Shown here piece after piece: positions 1 to 9,039 of a stretch of 64,000 nt of DNA (position 1 is its first letter; each line of letters opens with the position of its first letter). The notes under the pieces are model-generated. The model saw only the letters and a list, made by a program, of their open reading frames with translations. It was not told the origin of the DNA and did no database searches. The position numbers and the translations under genes are program-made. The DNA is from Alloalcanivorax xenomutans (lineage in GTDB: Bacteria; Pseudomonadota; Gammaproteobacteria; Pseudomonadales; Alcanivoracaceae): the NCBI RefSeq assembly GCF_900217905.1, contig NZ_OBMO01000024.1:1-64000 (forward strand), in the 5' to 3' direction.

Positions 1-89
1 CCACAGTCTGTACCCTAGGGTCAGAAGCTTGCCTGGTCCCTCCACCCCGACAAGTCTCTTCTTTCTAAGACTTGCCGGGTAACCATACA

Positions 90-154
90 AGCTTGCCCCG
101 CAAGCGAATTACGCTGCATTAGAAGAATTCGCTTGCGGGGCAAGCTCCCACAGC
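90..154. repeat. REP-like inverted repeat, paired hairpins
   Basis: Two 21-base arms, 90-110 and 126-146, are perfect reverse complements separated by 15 bases. Each arm is itself a small hairpin (GCTTGC, three bases, GCAAGC). The right half continues into TCCCACAGC to 154. A variant single unit recurs at 3740-3768. It lies just beyond the stop of the CoA-transferase gene, so it may also act as a transcript end. Family assignment as a REP element is inference. Confidence 0.7.
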
Positions 155-190
155 GGCTTCGTAGCTCTCCCCGAGGGAGGCGAGCCGCAA

Positions 191-1423
191 TCAGTTCTGA
201 CCGGCAATACGCTCCGCACGCAGCCGTTGGATCGCTTCGGCGGACAGCCCCAGGGTTTGCGCCAGCACCTCGTCGGTATGCTCACCGAGAAGCGGCGGCG
301 CGGTGCGATACTCCACCGGTGACGCCGACAGCCGCAGCGGGCTGGCCACCTGCGGTACCGTGCCCAGACTCGGGTGCGGCATTTCCAGTTGCATGCCCCG
401 GGCCTGGACGTGGGGATCCTGAAACACATCGGCGATGCTGTTGACCGGCCCGCAGGGCACACCGGCCTGTTCCAGAACCTCGATCCATTCCCGGGTGGTG
501 CGCATTACCGTGGTCTGCCGCATCAACGGAATCAAGGTGTCGCGATTGTCCACGCGGGCGCGGTTGGTGGCGTAGCGGTCGTCCGCGGCCCACTCCGGGT
601 GTCCGGCCACCTCACAGAAGCGGGCGAACTGACCGTCGTTGCCAATCGCCAGGATCACATCGCCATCAGCGGTGGGGAAATCCTGGTACGGCACCACGCT
701 GGGATGAGCATTGCCCATGCGCGTCGGTGCTTGACCGGTGGTGAGGTAATTGAGTGTCTGGTTGGCCAGACAAGCGACCTGCACATCCAGCAGCGCCATA
801 TCAATGTGCTGGCCTTCGCCGGTCTGATTGCGATGTTCCAGCGCGCCGAGAATGGCAATGGTGGAATACAGGCCGGTGGTGATATCGGTGAGCGCCACGC
901 CCACTTTCATCGGGCCGGCACCGGGCTCACCGTCACGATGGCCGGTGATGCTCATCAACCCGCCCATGGCCTGAATCAGAAAATCGTAGCCGGGGCGGCT
1001 GGAGTAAGGCCCGGTCTGACCGAAGCCGGTGATGGAGCAATAAATCAGCCCGGGGTTGTCCTCGGACAAGGATTCATAATCCAGACCATAGCGGCGCAGG
1101 CCGTCTTTTTTGAAGTTCTCGATCACCACATCGCTTTGCGCGGCCAGTTCACGGATCAGCGCCTGCCCTTCCGGGTGGGCGATATCGATGGCCACCGATT
1201 TCTTGTTGCGATTGGTGCACAGATAATAGGCGGACTGGTCACTGTCGTGACCCTCCGCGTCCTTGGCGTAGGGCGGCCCCCAGATACGGGTATCGTCACC
1301 GCTGCCGGGCCGCTCCACCTTGATCACCTCGGCGCCCAGATCGCCCAGGATCTGGCCGGCCCAGGGGCCGGCCAGAACGCGGGACAAATCGAGCACGCGC
1401 AGGTGCGACAGCGCGCCACTCAT
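191..1423 (-). CDS. CaiB/BaiF family CoA-transferase, probably succinyl-CoA:glutarate type
   Basis: A 410-residue class III CoA-transferase, normal length for the family. The N-terminus (LRVLDLSRVLAGPWAGQILG) and the following GAEVIKVERPGSGDD are the classic CaiB/BaiF opening; the catalytic Asp of this family lies within the DVQVACLANQ-type segment in the middle. These enzymes move CoA between carboxylic acids without an anhydride on the enzyme surface. It lies 9 bases downstream of the glutaryl-CoA dehydrogenase gene on the same strand, so glutarate activation with succinyl-CoA is the likely role (inferred from context). Cytoplasmic. Confidence 0.9.
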   Translation of the reverse strand: MSGALSHLRVLDLSRVLAGPWAGQILGDLGAEVIKVERPGSGDDTRIWGPPYAKDAEGHDSDQSAYYLCTNRNKKSVAIDIAHPEGQALIRELAAQSDVVIENFKKDGLRRYGLDYESLSEDNPGLIYCSITGFGQTGPYSSRPGYDFLIQAMGGLMSITGHRDGEPGAGPMKVGVALTDITTGLYSTIAILGALEHRNQTGEGQHIDMALLDVQVACLANQTLNYLTTGQAPTRMGNAHPSVVPYQDFPTADGDVILAIGNDGQFARFCEVAGHPEWAADDRYATNRARVDNRDTLIPLMRQTTVMRTTREWIEVLEQAGVPCGPVNSIADVFQDPHVQARGMQLEMPHPSLGTVPQVASPLRLSASPVEYRTAPPLLGEHTDEVLAQTLGLSAEAIQRLRAERIAGQN

Positions 1424-1432
1424 AACAGTCCC

Positions 1433-2617
1433 TTAGTTGGTGAAGGCTTGCAGGCCGGTTTGCGCGCGGCCGAGAATCAGCGCGTGCACGTCGTGGGTCC
1501 CTTCGTAGGTGTTCACCACTTCCAGGTTGACCAGGTGGCGGGCCACACCGAACTCGTCGGAGATGCCATTACCGCCCATCATGTCACGGGCCAGCCGCGC
1601 GATGTCCAGCGCCTTGCCACAGGAGTTGCGCTTCATGATGGAGGTGATTTCCACCGCCGCGGTGCCTTCGTCCTTCATACGGCCCAGACGCAGACAGCCT
1701 TGCAGACCCAGCGTGATCTCGGTCTGCATGTCGGCCAGTTTCTTCTGGATCAACTGGTTGGCGGCCAGCGGACGGCCAAACTGCTTGCGGTCCAGGGTGT
1801 ACTGACGGGCGGTGTGCCAGCAGAACTCGGCGGCGCCCAACGCCCCCCAGGAAATACCGTAACGGGCGGAGTTCAGGCAAGTGAACGGACCACGCAGGCC
1901 GGACACGCCCGGCATCAGGTTTTCTTCCGGCACGAACACATTGTCCATGACGATTTCACCGGTAATGGAGGCGCGCAGGCCGACCTTGCCGTGAATCGCC
2001 GGAGCGCTCAGGCCTTCCCAGCCTTTCTCCAGAATAAAGCCGCGGATCTTGTCGTCCTCGGTCTTGGCCCAGACCACGAACACATCGGCGATGGGGCTGT
2101 TGGTGATCCACATCTTGGCACCGGAGAGCAGGTAGCCGCCGTCGGTTTTCTTGGCGCGGGTGACCATGCTGCCCGGGTCGGAACCGTGGTCCGGCTCGGT
2201 CAGGCCGAAACAGCCGATCCATTCGCCGCTGGCCAGCTTCGGCAGGTATTTCTGCTTTTGCTCTTCGCTGCCGAACTCGTTGATCGGCACCATCACCAGG
2301 GAAGACTGCACGCTCATCATGGAGCGGTAACCGGAATCCACCCGTTCCACTTCACGGGCAATCAGGCCGTAGCACACATAGTTGAGACCCGCGCCGCCGT
2401 AGGCTTCCGGAATGGTGGCGCCCAGCAGCCCGAGTTCGCCCATTTCACGGAAGATTTCCACATCGGTGTGCTCGTTGCGGAAGGCGTTGAGCACCCGCGG
2501 CATGAGTTTGTCCTGCGCGTACTGGTAGGCGGTATCGCGCACCATGCGCTCGTCTTCGGTGAGTTGCTGATCCAGCAGGAGGGGGCTCGCCCAGTCAAAG
2601 GCTGCATTATTGGCCAC
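1433..2617 (-). CDS. gcdH: Glutaryl-CoA dehydrogenase
   Basis: A 394-residue acyl-CoA dehydrogenase of the glutaryl-CoA subgroup, which oxidises and decarboxylates glutaryl-CoA to crotonyl-CoA in lysine and glutarate breakdown, passing electrons to ETF. The FAD-binding stretch [14 protein letters not shown] and the C-terminal [17 protein letters not shown] are diagnostic; the catalytic base is the Glu in YEGTHD (about residue 372). The start fits family length. It is followed closely by the CoA-transferase gene, forming a two-gene operon, and faces a LysR-type regulator across about 180 bases. Confidence 0.96.
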   Translation of the reverse strand: MANNAAFDWASPLLLDQQLTEDERMVRDTAYQYAQDKLMPRVLNAFRNEHTDVEIFREMGELGLLGATIPEAYGGAGLNYVCYGLIAREVERVDSGYRSMMSVQSSLVMVPINEFGSEEQKQKYLPKLASGEWIGCFGLTEPDHGSDPGSMVTRAKKTDGGYLLSGAKMWITNSPIADVFVVWAKTEDDKIRGFILEKGWEGLSAPAIHGKVGLRASITGEIVMDNVFVPEENLMPGVSGLRGPFTCLNSARYGISWGALGAAEFCWHTARQYTLDRKQFGRPLAANQLIQKKLADMQTEITLGLQGCLRLGRMKDEGTAAVEITSIMKRNSCGKALDIARLARDMMGGNGISDEFGVARHLVNLEVVNTYEGTHDVHALILGRAQTGLQAFTN

Positions 2618-2797
2618 GGTTATTCCACCTTTTCACTTCAAGAAGGGATGAGAGACTGCCCGGTCAGGCACGAAGGCGCTATTTGGGCGGGTTTGGCGCC
2701 ATGCTATACAGGCCGTGGTGGTCAGAACAAGCCACTTTCTCGCACGCCTTTGTGCTATTTTATCACTTGTAAATGGAAACCGACCGGGAAGACCCGT

Positions 2798-3727
2798 ATG
2801 CGACGCAAGATCCCCAGCACCGCCGCTTTGATCGGCTTCGAGGCGGCCGCGCGCCATCAGAGCTTCACCAAAGCCGCCGAGGAACTGGCCCTGACGCAAA
2901 GCGCCATTTGCCGCCAGATCGCGGCCCTGGAGGACTTTCTTGGCGTCAAACTGTTCCGCCGCTCACGCCCGGGCGTGCGGCTCACCGAAGCGGGCCGCGA
3001 TTACAGCCGCCGGGTCAGCGTCCATCTTGATGAATTGGAACGGGATACACTGGCGGTGATGGGGGACCACGGTGCCGCCAACACCCTGGAACTGGCGGTG
3101 GTGCCCACCTTCGGCACCCGCTGGCTGCTGCCGCGGCTGAAGGACTTCCGCCGTGCCCACCCCGGCGTCACCGTTAATCTGACCAACCGCACCAAACCCT
3201 TTCTGTTCGCCGAAACCCGCTTCGACGCGGCGATCTATTTCGGCGACGGCGACTGGCCCGGCACCGAAGCCACCTTGTTAATGCATGAGGAACCGATGCC
3301 GGTGTGCAGCCCGCGTCTGATCGCCCCAGAACGGGAGCTGGATGCACAGACCATCGCCGGCCTCACCCTGCTGCAACAAACCACCCGCCCCTACGCCTGG
3401 CGTGAGTGGTTCGATTCCGCCGGTCTGCGGGTGGAGCGTGATATGACCGGCCCGCGTTTCGAACTGTTCACCATGCTGGCCGAAGCCGCCATGCAGGACA
3501 TGGGGATTGCCCTGATTCCACCGTTCCTGATCCGCGAGGAACTGGCCTCCGGACGGCTGATCATTCCATTACCGCACAGCTACCGCAGTTCCTGGGCTTA
3601 CCACTTTATTCTGCCGGAACAGAAGGCGGAGAATCCGTTGTTGCTGCTGTTCCGGGATTGGCTGGTGGCGGAAATCGAACACTTCCGGGGAAGCGGCGGG
3701 CTCACCGCGTCGCCGGAGACGGTTTAA
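2798..3727 (+). CDS. LysR-type regulator (GcvA-like), divergent from gcdH
   Basis: 309 residues with the usual N-terminal winged helix-turn-helix (residues about 5-65, FTKAAEELALTQSAICRQIAALE) and a C-terminal substrate-binding domain. The reading frame is open far upstream, but that part is antisense to gcdH; the ATG at 2798 starts with the typical MRRKIPSTAALIGFEAAAR. Its divergent placement next to gcdH makes it the likely activator of glutarate use, as in known gcdR-gcdH arrangements; this is context-based. The 180-base gap includes an AT-rich stretch near 2750-2775, a plausible shared promoter. Confidence 0.92.
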   Translation: MRRKIPSTAALIGFEAAARHQSFTKAAEELALTQSAICRQIAALEDFLGVKLFRRSRPGVRLTEAGRDYSRRVSVHLDELERDTLAVMGDHGAANTLELAVVPTFGTRWLLPRLKDFRRAHPGVTVNLTNRTKPFLFAETRFDAAIYFGDGDWPGTEATLLMHEEPMPVCSPRLIAPERELDAQTIAGLTLLQQTTRPYAWREWFDSAGLRVERDMTGPRFELFTMLAEAAMQDMGIALIPPFLIREELASGRLIIPLPHSYRSSWAYHFILPEQKAENPLLLLFRDWLVAEIEHFRGSGGLTASPETV

Positions 3728-3739
3728 TACCAGCACTCC

Positions 3740-3768
3740 AATTCGCTGCCAAGGCAGCTTCCCACAGC
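3740..3768. repeat. REP-like hairpin, second copy
   Basis: This 29-base unit has the same ends as 126-154 (AATTCGCT at the left, TCCCACAGC at the right). Its stem bases are changed but still pair: GCTGCC, AA, GGCAGC at 3745-3758. Compensated stems in two copies indicate a structured repeat family. It sits just after the LysR stop codon. Confidence 0.6.
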
Positions 3769-3884
3769 AAGAATCACCACGGAGATGTCTTCCCTATGTC
3801 ATTTTCCGGCGTTAACCTTGGACACGATGTCGAATTCCCGATCACGTCGTTCGACTCAATGACGACTCAAAAAAGGAGAAACCA

Positions 3885-4232
3885 ATGAACTACAAAGGAA
3901 GTTGTCATTGCGGAAACGTCGCCTTCGAGGCCGAAGGCGAGTTGGACGGCGCCATGTCCTGTAACTGCTCCATCTGTCAGCGCAAGGGATCCCTGATGTG
4001 GTTCATTCCCCGGGATCACCTGCGGCTGCTGACGGCGGAGGACGACATCGCCACCTACACCTTCAATCAGCATGTGATCCAACATCACTTTTGCCCGAAA
4101 TGCGGCATTCACCCCTACGGTGAGGGGGTGGATCCGGAAGGCAATCGGATGGCCGCGATCAACATACGTTGTCTGGAAGGTGTCGACCTGGACTCGGTTC
4201 CCGTGCAGCGGTTCGACGGCCGCGCCATGTAA
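3885..4232 (+). CDS. GFA-domain zinc protein
   Basis: 115 residues matching the GFA fold (glutathione-dependent formaldehyde-activating enzyme/CENP-V family). The zinc ligands are visible: Cys7 and Cys9 in CHCG, Cys26, Cys28 and Cys31 in CNCSIC, Cys70 and Cys73 in CPKCG. A strong AAAGGAG site precedes the ATG. Most small GFA proteins have no proven substrate, so formaldehyde chemistry should not be assumed. It stands alone between the LysR gene and an efflux pump gene. Confidence 0.9.
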   Translation: MNYKGSCHCGNVAFEAEGELDGAMSCNCSICQRKGSLMWFIPRDHLRLLTAEDDIATYTFNQHVIQHHFCPKCGIHPYGEGVDPEGNRMAAINIRCLEGVDLDSVPVQRFDGRAM

Positions 4233-4303
4233 CCGGTCCGGTTCGCCGACCAACCCGCCGAGCGACTGACCCACGCTCTTCACACTGCCCTTCGGGCATA
4301 CCC

Positions 4304-4320
4304 GAACCTCATGGAGGTTC
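4304..4320. promoter_or_regulatory. Inverted repeat upstream of the DHA2 pump
   Basis: GAACCTC-ATG-GAGGTTC is a perfect 7-base inverted repeat about 115 bases before the pump gene. It could be an operator or part of the end of the preceding transcript; nothing in the sequence decides between these. Confidence 0.35.
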
Positions 4321-4434
4321 CTCTGTCGCGTTGCGGTAACGGGAAACCGTCGGCCCGTTCCCGCCACCTCCGTTCCAACTAACCCATGGTGGCGTACCGC
4401 GCGGCATCTTGTAGTAAGTGAAAGGATAACGACT

Positions 4435-6012
4435 GTGACACAGGAGAATATGGAAGCTTCCAACGCGTCACCACCTGCCGCCACGCGGCGTGAGTGGCTG
4501 GGTCTGGCGGTGCTGATGTTGCCCACGGTGCTGCTGGCCCTGGACATGACCGTGCTGCATCTGGCGGTACCACAGCTGAGCGCGGACCTGCACCCCACCA
4601 GTGATCAGTTGCTGTGGATTCTCGACATCTACGGTTTCATGATCGCCGGCTTCCTGGTGACCATGGGCACGTTGGGTGACCGCATCGGTCGGCGTAAACT
4701 GCTGCTGGCCGGCGCCACCGCTTTCGGTGCCGCTTCGGCGTTGGCGGCGTTCGCCACCAGCGCGGAAATGCTGATCGCCGCCCGCGCGCTGCTGGGCATC
4801 GCCGGCGCGACCTTGATGCCCTCCACTCTGTCGCTGCTGCGCAACATGTTCCATCAGGAGCATGAGCGCACCGTGGCGATTACGGTGTGGATGACCGGCT
4901 TTATCGTCGGCAGCGCCATTGGCCCACTGGTGGGCGGCGCCCTGCTGGAGTTTTTCTGGTGGGGTTCGGTGTTTCTGCTGGGTGTCCCGGTGATGGCGCT
5001 GCTGCTGGTGTGCGGTCCGCTGTTGTTACCGGAGTTCCGCGACGAGCAGGCCGGGCGCCAGGATTTTCTCAGCGCCCTGCTGTCGGTGGCCATGGTGATC
5101 GCGATGATCTATGGCTTGAAGGACATGGCCCGCAACGGCGTATCCTGGGCGCCCTTGCTGTCCATCGCCGCGGGCCTGGTGATCGGCATGCTGTTCGTGC
5201 GCCGGCAACGCCGTTTGGCGGAGCCGATGTTCGATCTGGCGCTGTTCCGCAACCGTACTTTCAGCACCTCGGTGGTGGCCATGCTGCTCACCGTGCTGGC
5301 GCTGTCCGGTGCCTGGCTGATGGTGTTCCAGTATCTGCAGGGCGTGTTGGGGCTGTCGCCGTTACATGCCGGTCTGGTGATGCTGCCGCCGGCGGTGATC
5401 CAGACCATCGTGTCGCTGCTGGTGCCACGCCTGACCCGCTATATGAGTCGAGGCGTGCTGGTCAGTGTCGGTCTGCTGTTGTCGGTGTTCGGCTTTCTTT
5501 CCATGGCCATGGTCACCGGCATGGACAACATGGCCTGGCTGGTGGCCGGCATGGTGATCATGGGAGTCGGAGTCATGCCGATGATGATCCTGGGCACCGA
5601 CATGGTGGTCAGCGCCGCTCCACCCAACAAGACTGGCACCGCCTCGGCGACATCGGAGACCGCCACGGAACTGGGCATGGCCCTGGGTATCGCGGTGATC
5701 GGCAGTGCCGGCGCCGCAGTTTACCGCGCGCACATGGCCGGAGTCCTGCCGCCGGATCTGCCGGCGGATCTGGCGCTGGCCGCCGGTGACACTCTGGGCG
5801 GCGCTCTGGATGCCGCCAGTCAGCTGCCGCCGGACGTGTCCGATCTGGTGCTGTCGGGGGCGCGTGAGGGCTTTACCCAGGCCCTGCACACCAATGCCCT
5901 GATCGGCGCGGCGATCGTTGCCATCACCGCGATTATGGTGGGCTGGCTGCTGGCTCGCCGTCAGGCCATACCGGCCGCCCCGGATGACACCACGCAAACC
6001 GAAACCCCGTGA
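4435..6012 (+). CDS. DHA2-family MFS multidrug efflux transporter (14 TM)
   Basis: 525 residues with the features of 14-helix drug:proton antiporters of the EmrB/QacA/SmvA group: the motif LDMTVLHLAVPQLS in helix 1, motif A GDRIGRRK after helix 2, and antiporter motif C around GSAIGPLVGG. It should export cationic or hydrophobic compounds across the inner membrane. The start is uncertain: GTG at 4435 has AAAGGAT seven bases upstream, while the ATG at 4450 has AGGAG only three bases upstream. No membrane-fusion or outer-membrane partner gene is adjacent, so it probably works alone. Confidence 0.93.
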   Translation: MTQENMEASNASPPAATRREWLGLAVLMLPTVLLALDMTVLHLAVPQLSADLHPTSDQLLWILDIYGFMIAGFLVTMGTLGDRIGRRKLLLAGATAFGAASALAAFATSAEMLIAARALLGIAGATLMPSTLSLLRNMFHQEHERTVAITVWMTGFIVGSAIGPLVGGALLEFFWWGSVFLLGVPVMALLLVCGPLLLPEFRDEQAGRQDFLSALLSVAMVIAMIYGLKDMARNGVSWAPLLSIAAGLVIGMLFVRRQRRLAEPMFDLALFRNRTFSTSVVAMLLTVLALSGAWLMVFQYLQGVLGLSPLHAGLVMLPPAVIQTIVSLLVPRLTRYMSRGVLVSVGLLLSVFGFLSMAMVTGMDNMAWLVAGMVIMGVGVMPMMILGTDMVVSAAPPNKTGTASATSETATELGMALGIAVIGSAGAAVYRAHMAGVLPPDLPADLALAAGDTLGGALDAASQLPPDVSDLVLSGAREGFTQALHTNALIGAAIVAITAIMVGWLLARRQAIPAAPDDTTQTETP

Positions 6013-6018
6013 CCCAAC

Positions 6019-6041
6019 GCCGGGCTCCCTCCGAGCCCGGC
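6019..6041. terminator. Shared bidirectional hairpin terminator
   Basis: GCCGGGCTC-CCTCC-GAGCCCGGC has 9-base perfect arms and sits exactly between the convergent pump gene and the VOC gene, two bases from the latter's stop. No long T-run follows on either strand, so efficiency is uncertain. Confidence 0.7.
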
Positions 6042-6042
6042 A

Positions 6043-6540
6043 TCACCCCCGGCGCGCCCGCTCCAGCGCCTGCCAGTCCAGTTTCTTCATCGCCATCATC
6101 GCCTCGGTGACCCGCGCCGCGGCAGTGGAGCCGGTCTCTTCCAGCGCCTTCGGCAGCCACTCAGGAAATACCTGCCAGGACAGGCCGAAACGGTCCTTCA
6201 GCCAGCCGCACTGCTGCGCGCTCGGATCGCCCCCCTCGGACAAGGCCTCCCAATAATGATCCAGTTCCTCCGGGCTCCGGCATGGAACCTGAAACGATAC
6301 CGCTTCATTAAAAGTAAACAGTGGCCCGCCGTTCAAAGCCACGAAAGGGTTTCCTTGCAACTCGAAGGCCACCACCATGACATCACCGGGATGCTGGCCA
6401 TGGATCTCCTTGCCCGCCTCACCGTAATGACTGATGGTGGTGATACGTGAATCGGGAAACACCTCGACGTAGAAGCGCGCTGCCTGTTCGGCCTGGCCGT
6501 CGAACCAGAGACAGGGGGTGATCGTCAGTTGGTTGCCCAT
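6043..6540 (-). CDS. PhnB-like VOC-family protein
   Basis: 165 residues of the PhnB/3-demethylubiquinone-methyltransferase-like branch of the vicinal oxygen chelate fold. Signatures are TPCLWFDGQAEQAARFYVEVF at the start, SRITTISHYGE, and a conserved DRFGLSWQVFP near the end. The frame extends upstream, but ATG 6540 is preceded by a good GAGGAG site. Proteins of this branch are abundant and mostly uncharacterised; no specific reaction can be claimed. It is divergent from the PQQ dehydrogenase gene. Confidence 0.9.
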   Translation of the reverse strand: MGNQLTITPCLWFDGQAEQAARFYVEVFPDSRITTISHYGEAGKEIHGQHPGDVMVVAFELQGNPFVALNGGPLFTFNEAVSFQVPCRSPEELDHYWEALSEGGDPSAQQCGWLKDRFGLSWQVFPEWLPKALEETGSTAAARVTEAMMAMKKLDWQALERARRG

Positions 6541-6672
6541 CGTTGGCTCCTCGTGTCTGGATTGGACTCTGGTTAATCGCTTGCCGACGGTACGGTTCGA
6601 CATGTCGACAGTGGTCCGCCGGTCCGCACTGTGGCAACCTCGAAGCAGACATCCGGATGGGAGGCGGGGTTG

Positions 6673-9039
6673 ATGAACGACGAAGAAAAAACATCGTCCT
6701 GGGTATCCACTGTTACCGTTCTGGTGGGCCTGCTTATGGTGGTGGCCGGCATCGGCCTGCTCGGCGGCGGTATTTACCTGATCCTGCTGGGCGGTTCCTG
6801 GTACTTCAGCCTCGCCGGTATCGGCCTGGTGATCTCCGGCGGTCTGGTGATGGCCCGCCATGTTCTGGGGTTCTGGCTATACGCTGTCGTTTTCATGGGC
6901 ACCGCGTTGTGGGCCTGGTGGGAAGTGGGTCTGGATTTCTGGCCCCAGGTGTCCCGCCTGTTCGCACCGGCGGTGCTGTTGTTCCTTCTGGCGCTGCTGG
7001 CGCCGGCTTTACGGCGGGGCAAACCGATCAGTGGCGGCACCGCCTATCCGGTGGCGGCGGTGATTCTGCTTGGTCTGGCGGCGACGATTTTTCATGCTTT
7101 CTATCCCGGCCCCATCATCGCCAGCAAGACCGAACCGCCCTCCTTGACAGTGACGGATCAGGCTCGGGAATGGCATCACTACGGGCGCCAGCAGGATGGC
7201 ACCCGCTATGCGCCGCAGGATCAGATCACACCCGATAACGTGGACCAGTTGGAAGTAGCCTGGACCTTTCGCACCGGTGATATTCCCAATGCCAACCCCC
7301 CCGGAGCCGGCGGCGAGGACCAGAACACACCGATCCAGGTCGGCGATACGCTTTATGTTTGCACCGTGCATAACAAAGTGTTCGCCCTGGACGCGGACAG
7401 TGGTGAACAGAAATGGAGCTTCGACCCCGAAGCGTCCTCACCGTTGTGGCAACGTTGCCGGGGCCTGGGTTATTACCAGGCTTCCAACAACGAAGAGACC
7501 TGCGCCGGCCGCATCGTGCTGTCCACCATCGATGCCCGCCTGATCGAGCTGGACGCGCAAACCGGCGCGCTCTGCCCTTCCTTTGGCGATGGCGGCACCG
7601 TCGACCTGAAACAGGGCATGGGAGAGGTGAAGCCCGGCTTTTATTTCCAGACCTCGGCGCCCACGGTGGCGCGGGGACTGATCATTATCGGCGGCTGGGT
7701 GTTCGATAATATGATGACCGGCGAGCCCTCCGGTGTGATCCGCGCCTTTCGCGCCGACAGCGGGGAACTGGCCTGGGCCTGGGACCTGGCCAATCCAGCA
7801 CTCACCGGCCTGCCTCGGGAGGGCGAGACCTACACCCGCGGCACACCGAATGTCTGGTCCACGCCGGCGGTGGATGAGGAACTGGGATTGATCTATCTGC
7901 CCACCGGCAATGCCACCCCGGATTTCTATGGCGGTCACCGCACCGATGCGGATGAAGACTATTCATCCTCCATCGTTGCCCTGGATCTTCATACCGGCAG
8001 GGAGCGCTGGAAATTCCAGACCGTGCATCACGATATCTGGGACTACGACGTGCCCTCCCAACCCGCTTTGTTCGATGTGGATGACGGTAATGGCAATACC
8101 GTGCCAGCGCTGATTCAAACCACCAAACGCGGTCAGATTTTCATGCTCGACCGGCGTACCGGCACACCCATTGCCGAAGTGGAAGAGCGCCCGGTTCCAC
8201 AGGGCGCGGTGGATGGCGACTGGACCTCGCCAACACAACCCTATTCCGTGGGCATGCCCGCCATCGGCGCGGAAAAGTTGTCGGAAGCCGCCATGTGGGG
8301 CGCTACCCCGTTCGATCAATTGTACTGCCGGATCCAGTTTCGCAAACTGCGTTACGAAGGCGATTTCACTCCGCCAGGACTGACTCCCAGCCTGCAATGG
8401 CCGGGCTATTTCGGCGGTATGAACTGGGGCAGCAACACCATCTACAAACCCGGCGGCTATCTGATCGTCAATGACACCCGTTCCCCTCAGCGGGTATTGC
8501 TGGTACCGCGCGAGGAAGCGGACAAGGAAGACGCCTCGGCCTCTCATACCGGTTTATCTCCTCAACACGGTACGCCCTATGGCGCCTCCAAGTATGTGTT
8601 CATGTCGCCGCTGGGCGTGCCTTGCCAGAAGCCGCCTTACGGTACCCTCAGCGCCATCGATTTGAATCGGCGCGAAGTGGTCTGGCAGATCCCATTAGGA
8701 ACCGTGGAGGATACCGGCCCCCTGGGACTGAAAATGCATTTACCAATTCCCGTGGGCATGCCGACGGTGGGCGGCCCCATGTCCACCGCTTCCGGCCTGG
8801 TGTTCTATGCCGGCACTCTGGACTACAACATTCGGGCCATGGACGTGGCCAGCGGGGAAACCGTGTGGAAACATCGTCTCCCGGTGGGCTCCCAGGGCAC
8901 GCCAATGACCTACATCTCCCCGGCCAGCGGCAAACAGTACCTGGTTATCTCCGCCGGCGGCTCCCGGCAATCTCCGGACCGGGGCGACTACATTGTTGCC
9001 TTCGCTCTGCCGGACAAGCAGAACGGAGCCACCCGCTAA
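6673..9039 (+). CDS. gcd: Membrane-bound PQQ-dependent dehydrogenase (glucose/quinate type)
   Basis: 788 residues: five hydrophobic segments in the first 130 residues, then a periplasmic eight-bladed propeller domain. Landmarks are YGRQQDGTRYAPQDQI, HHDIWDYDVPSQP (the Asp equivalent to catalytic Asp466 of E. coli Gcd) and the C-terminal GGSRQSPDRGDYIVAFALP. It would oxidise glucose or a related polyol in the periplasm and reduce ubiquinone. By recalled alignment, the residue matching E. coli His262 (CRGVSYH) is Tyr here (CRGLGYY). Quinate/shikimate dehydrogenase is the main alternative. ATG 6673 has GGGAGG eight bases upstream; a GTG at 6631 is less likely. No pqq genes are in the window. Confidence 0.9.
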   Translation: MNDEEKTSSWVSTVTVLVGLLMVVAGIGLLGGGIYLILLGGSWYFSLAGIGLVISGGLVMARHVLGFWLYAVVFMGTALWAWWEVGLDFWPQVSRLFAPAVLLFLLALLAPALRRGKPISGGTAYPVAAVILLGLAATIFHAFYPGPIIASKTEPPSLTVTDQAREWHHYGRQQDGTRYAPQDQITPDNVDQLEVAWTFRTGDIPNANPPGAGGEDQNTPIQVGDTLYVCTVHNKVFALDADSGEQKWSFDPEASSPLWQRCRGLGYYQASNNEETCAGRIVLSTIDARLIELDAQTGALCPSFGDGGTVDLKQGMGEVKPGFYFQTSAPTVARGLIIIGGWVFDNMMTGEPSGVIRAFRADSGELAWAWDLANPALTGLPREGETYTRGTPNVWSTPAVDEELGLIYLPTGNATPDFYGGHRTDADEDYSSSIVALDLHTGRERWKFQTVHHDIWDYDVPSQPALFDVDDGNGNTVPALIQTTKRGQIFMLDRRTGTPIAEVEERPVPQGAVDGDWTSPTQPYSVGMPAIGAEKLSEAAMWGATPFDQLYCRIQFRKLRYEGDFTPPGLTPSLQWPGYFGGMNWGSNTIYKPGGYLIVNDTRSPQRVLLVPREEADKEDASASHTGLSPQHGTPYGASKYVFMSPLGVPCQKPPYGTLSAIDLNRREVVWQIPLGTVEDTGPLGLKMHLPIPVGMPTVGGPMSTASGLVFYAGTLDYNIRAMDVASGETVWKHRLPVGSQGTPMTYISPASGKQYLVISAGGSRQSPDRGDYIVAFALPDKQNGATR

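Noticed and set aside
374-2797. Very long plus-strand open frame antisense to the CoA-transferase and gcdH genes
   Set aside because: The opposite strand encodes two well-recognised enzymes. The antisense translation has no family features; only its last 309 codons (LysR) are real.
6631-6672. GTG start for the PQQ dehydrogenase 14 codons upstream
   Set aside because: ATG 6673 has a better ribosome-binding site, and the extra residues do not belong to the first membrane helix.
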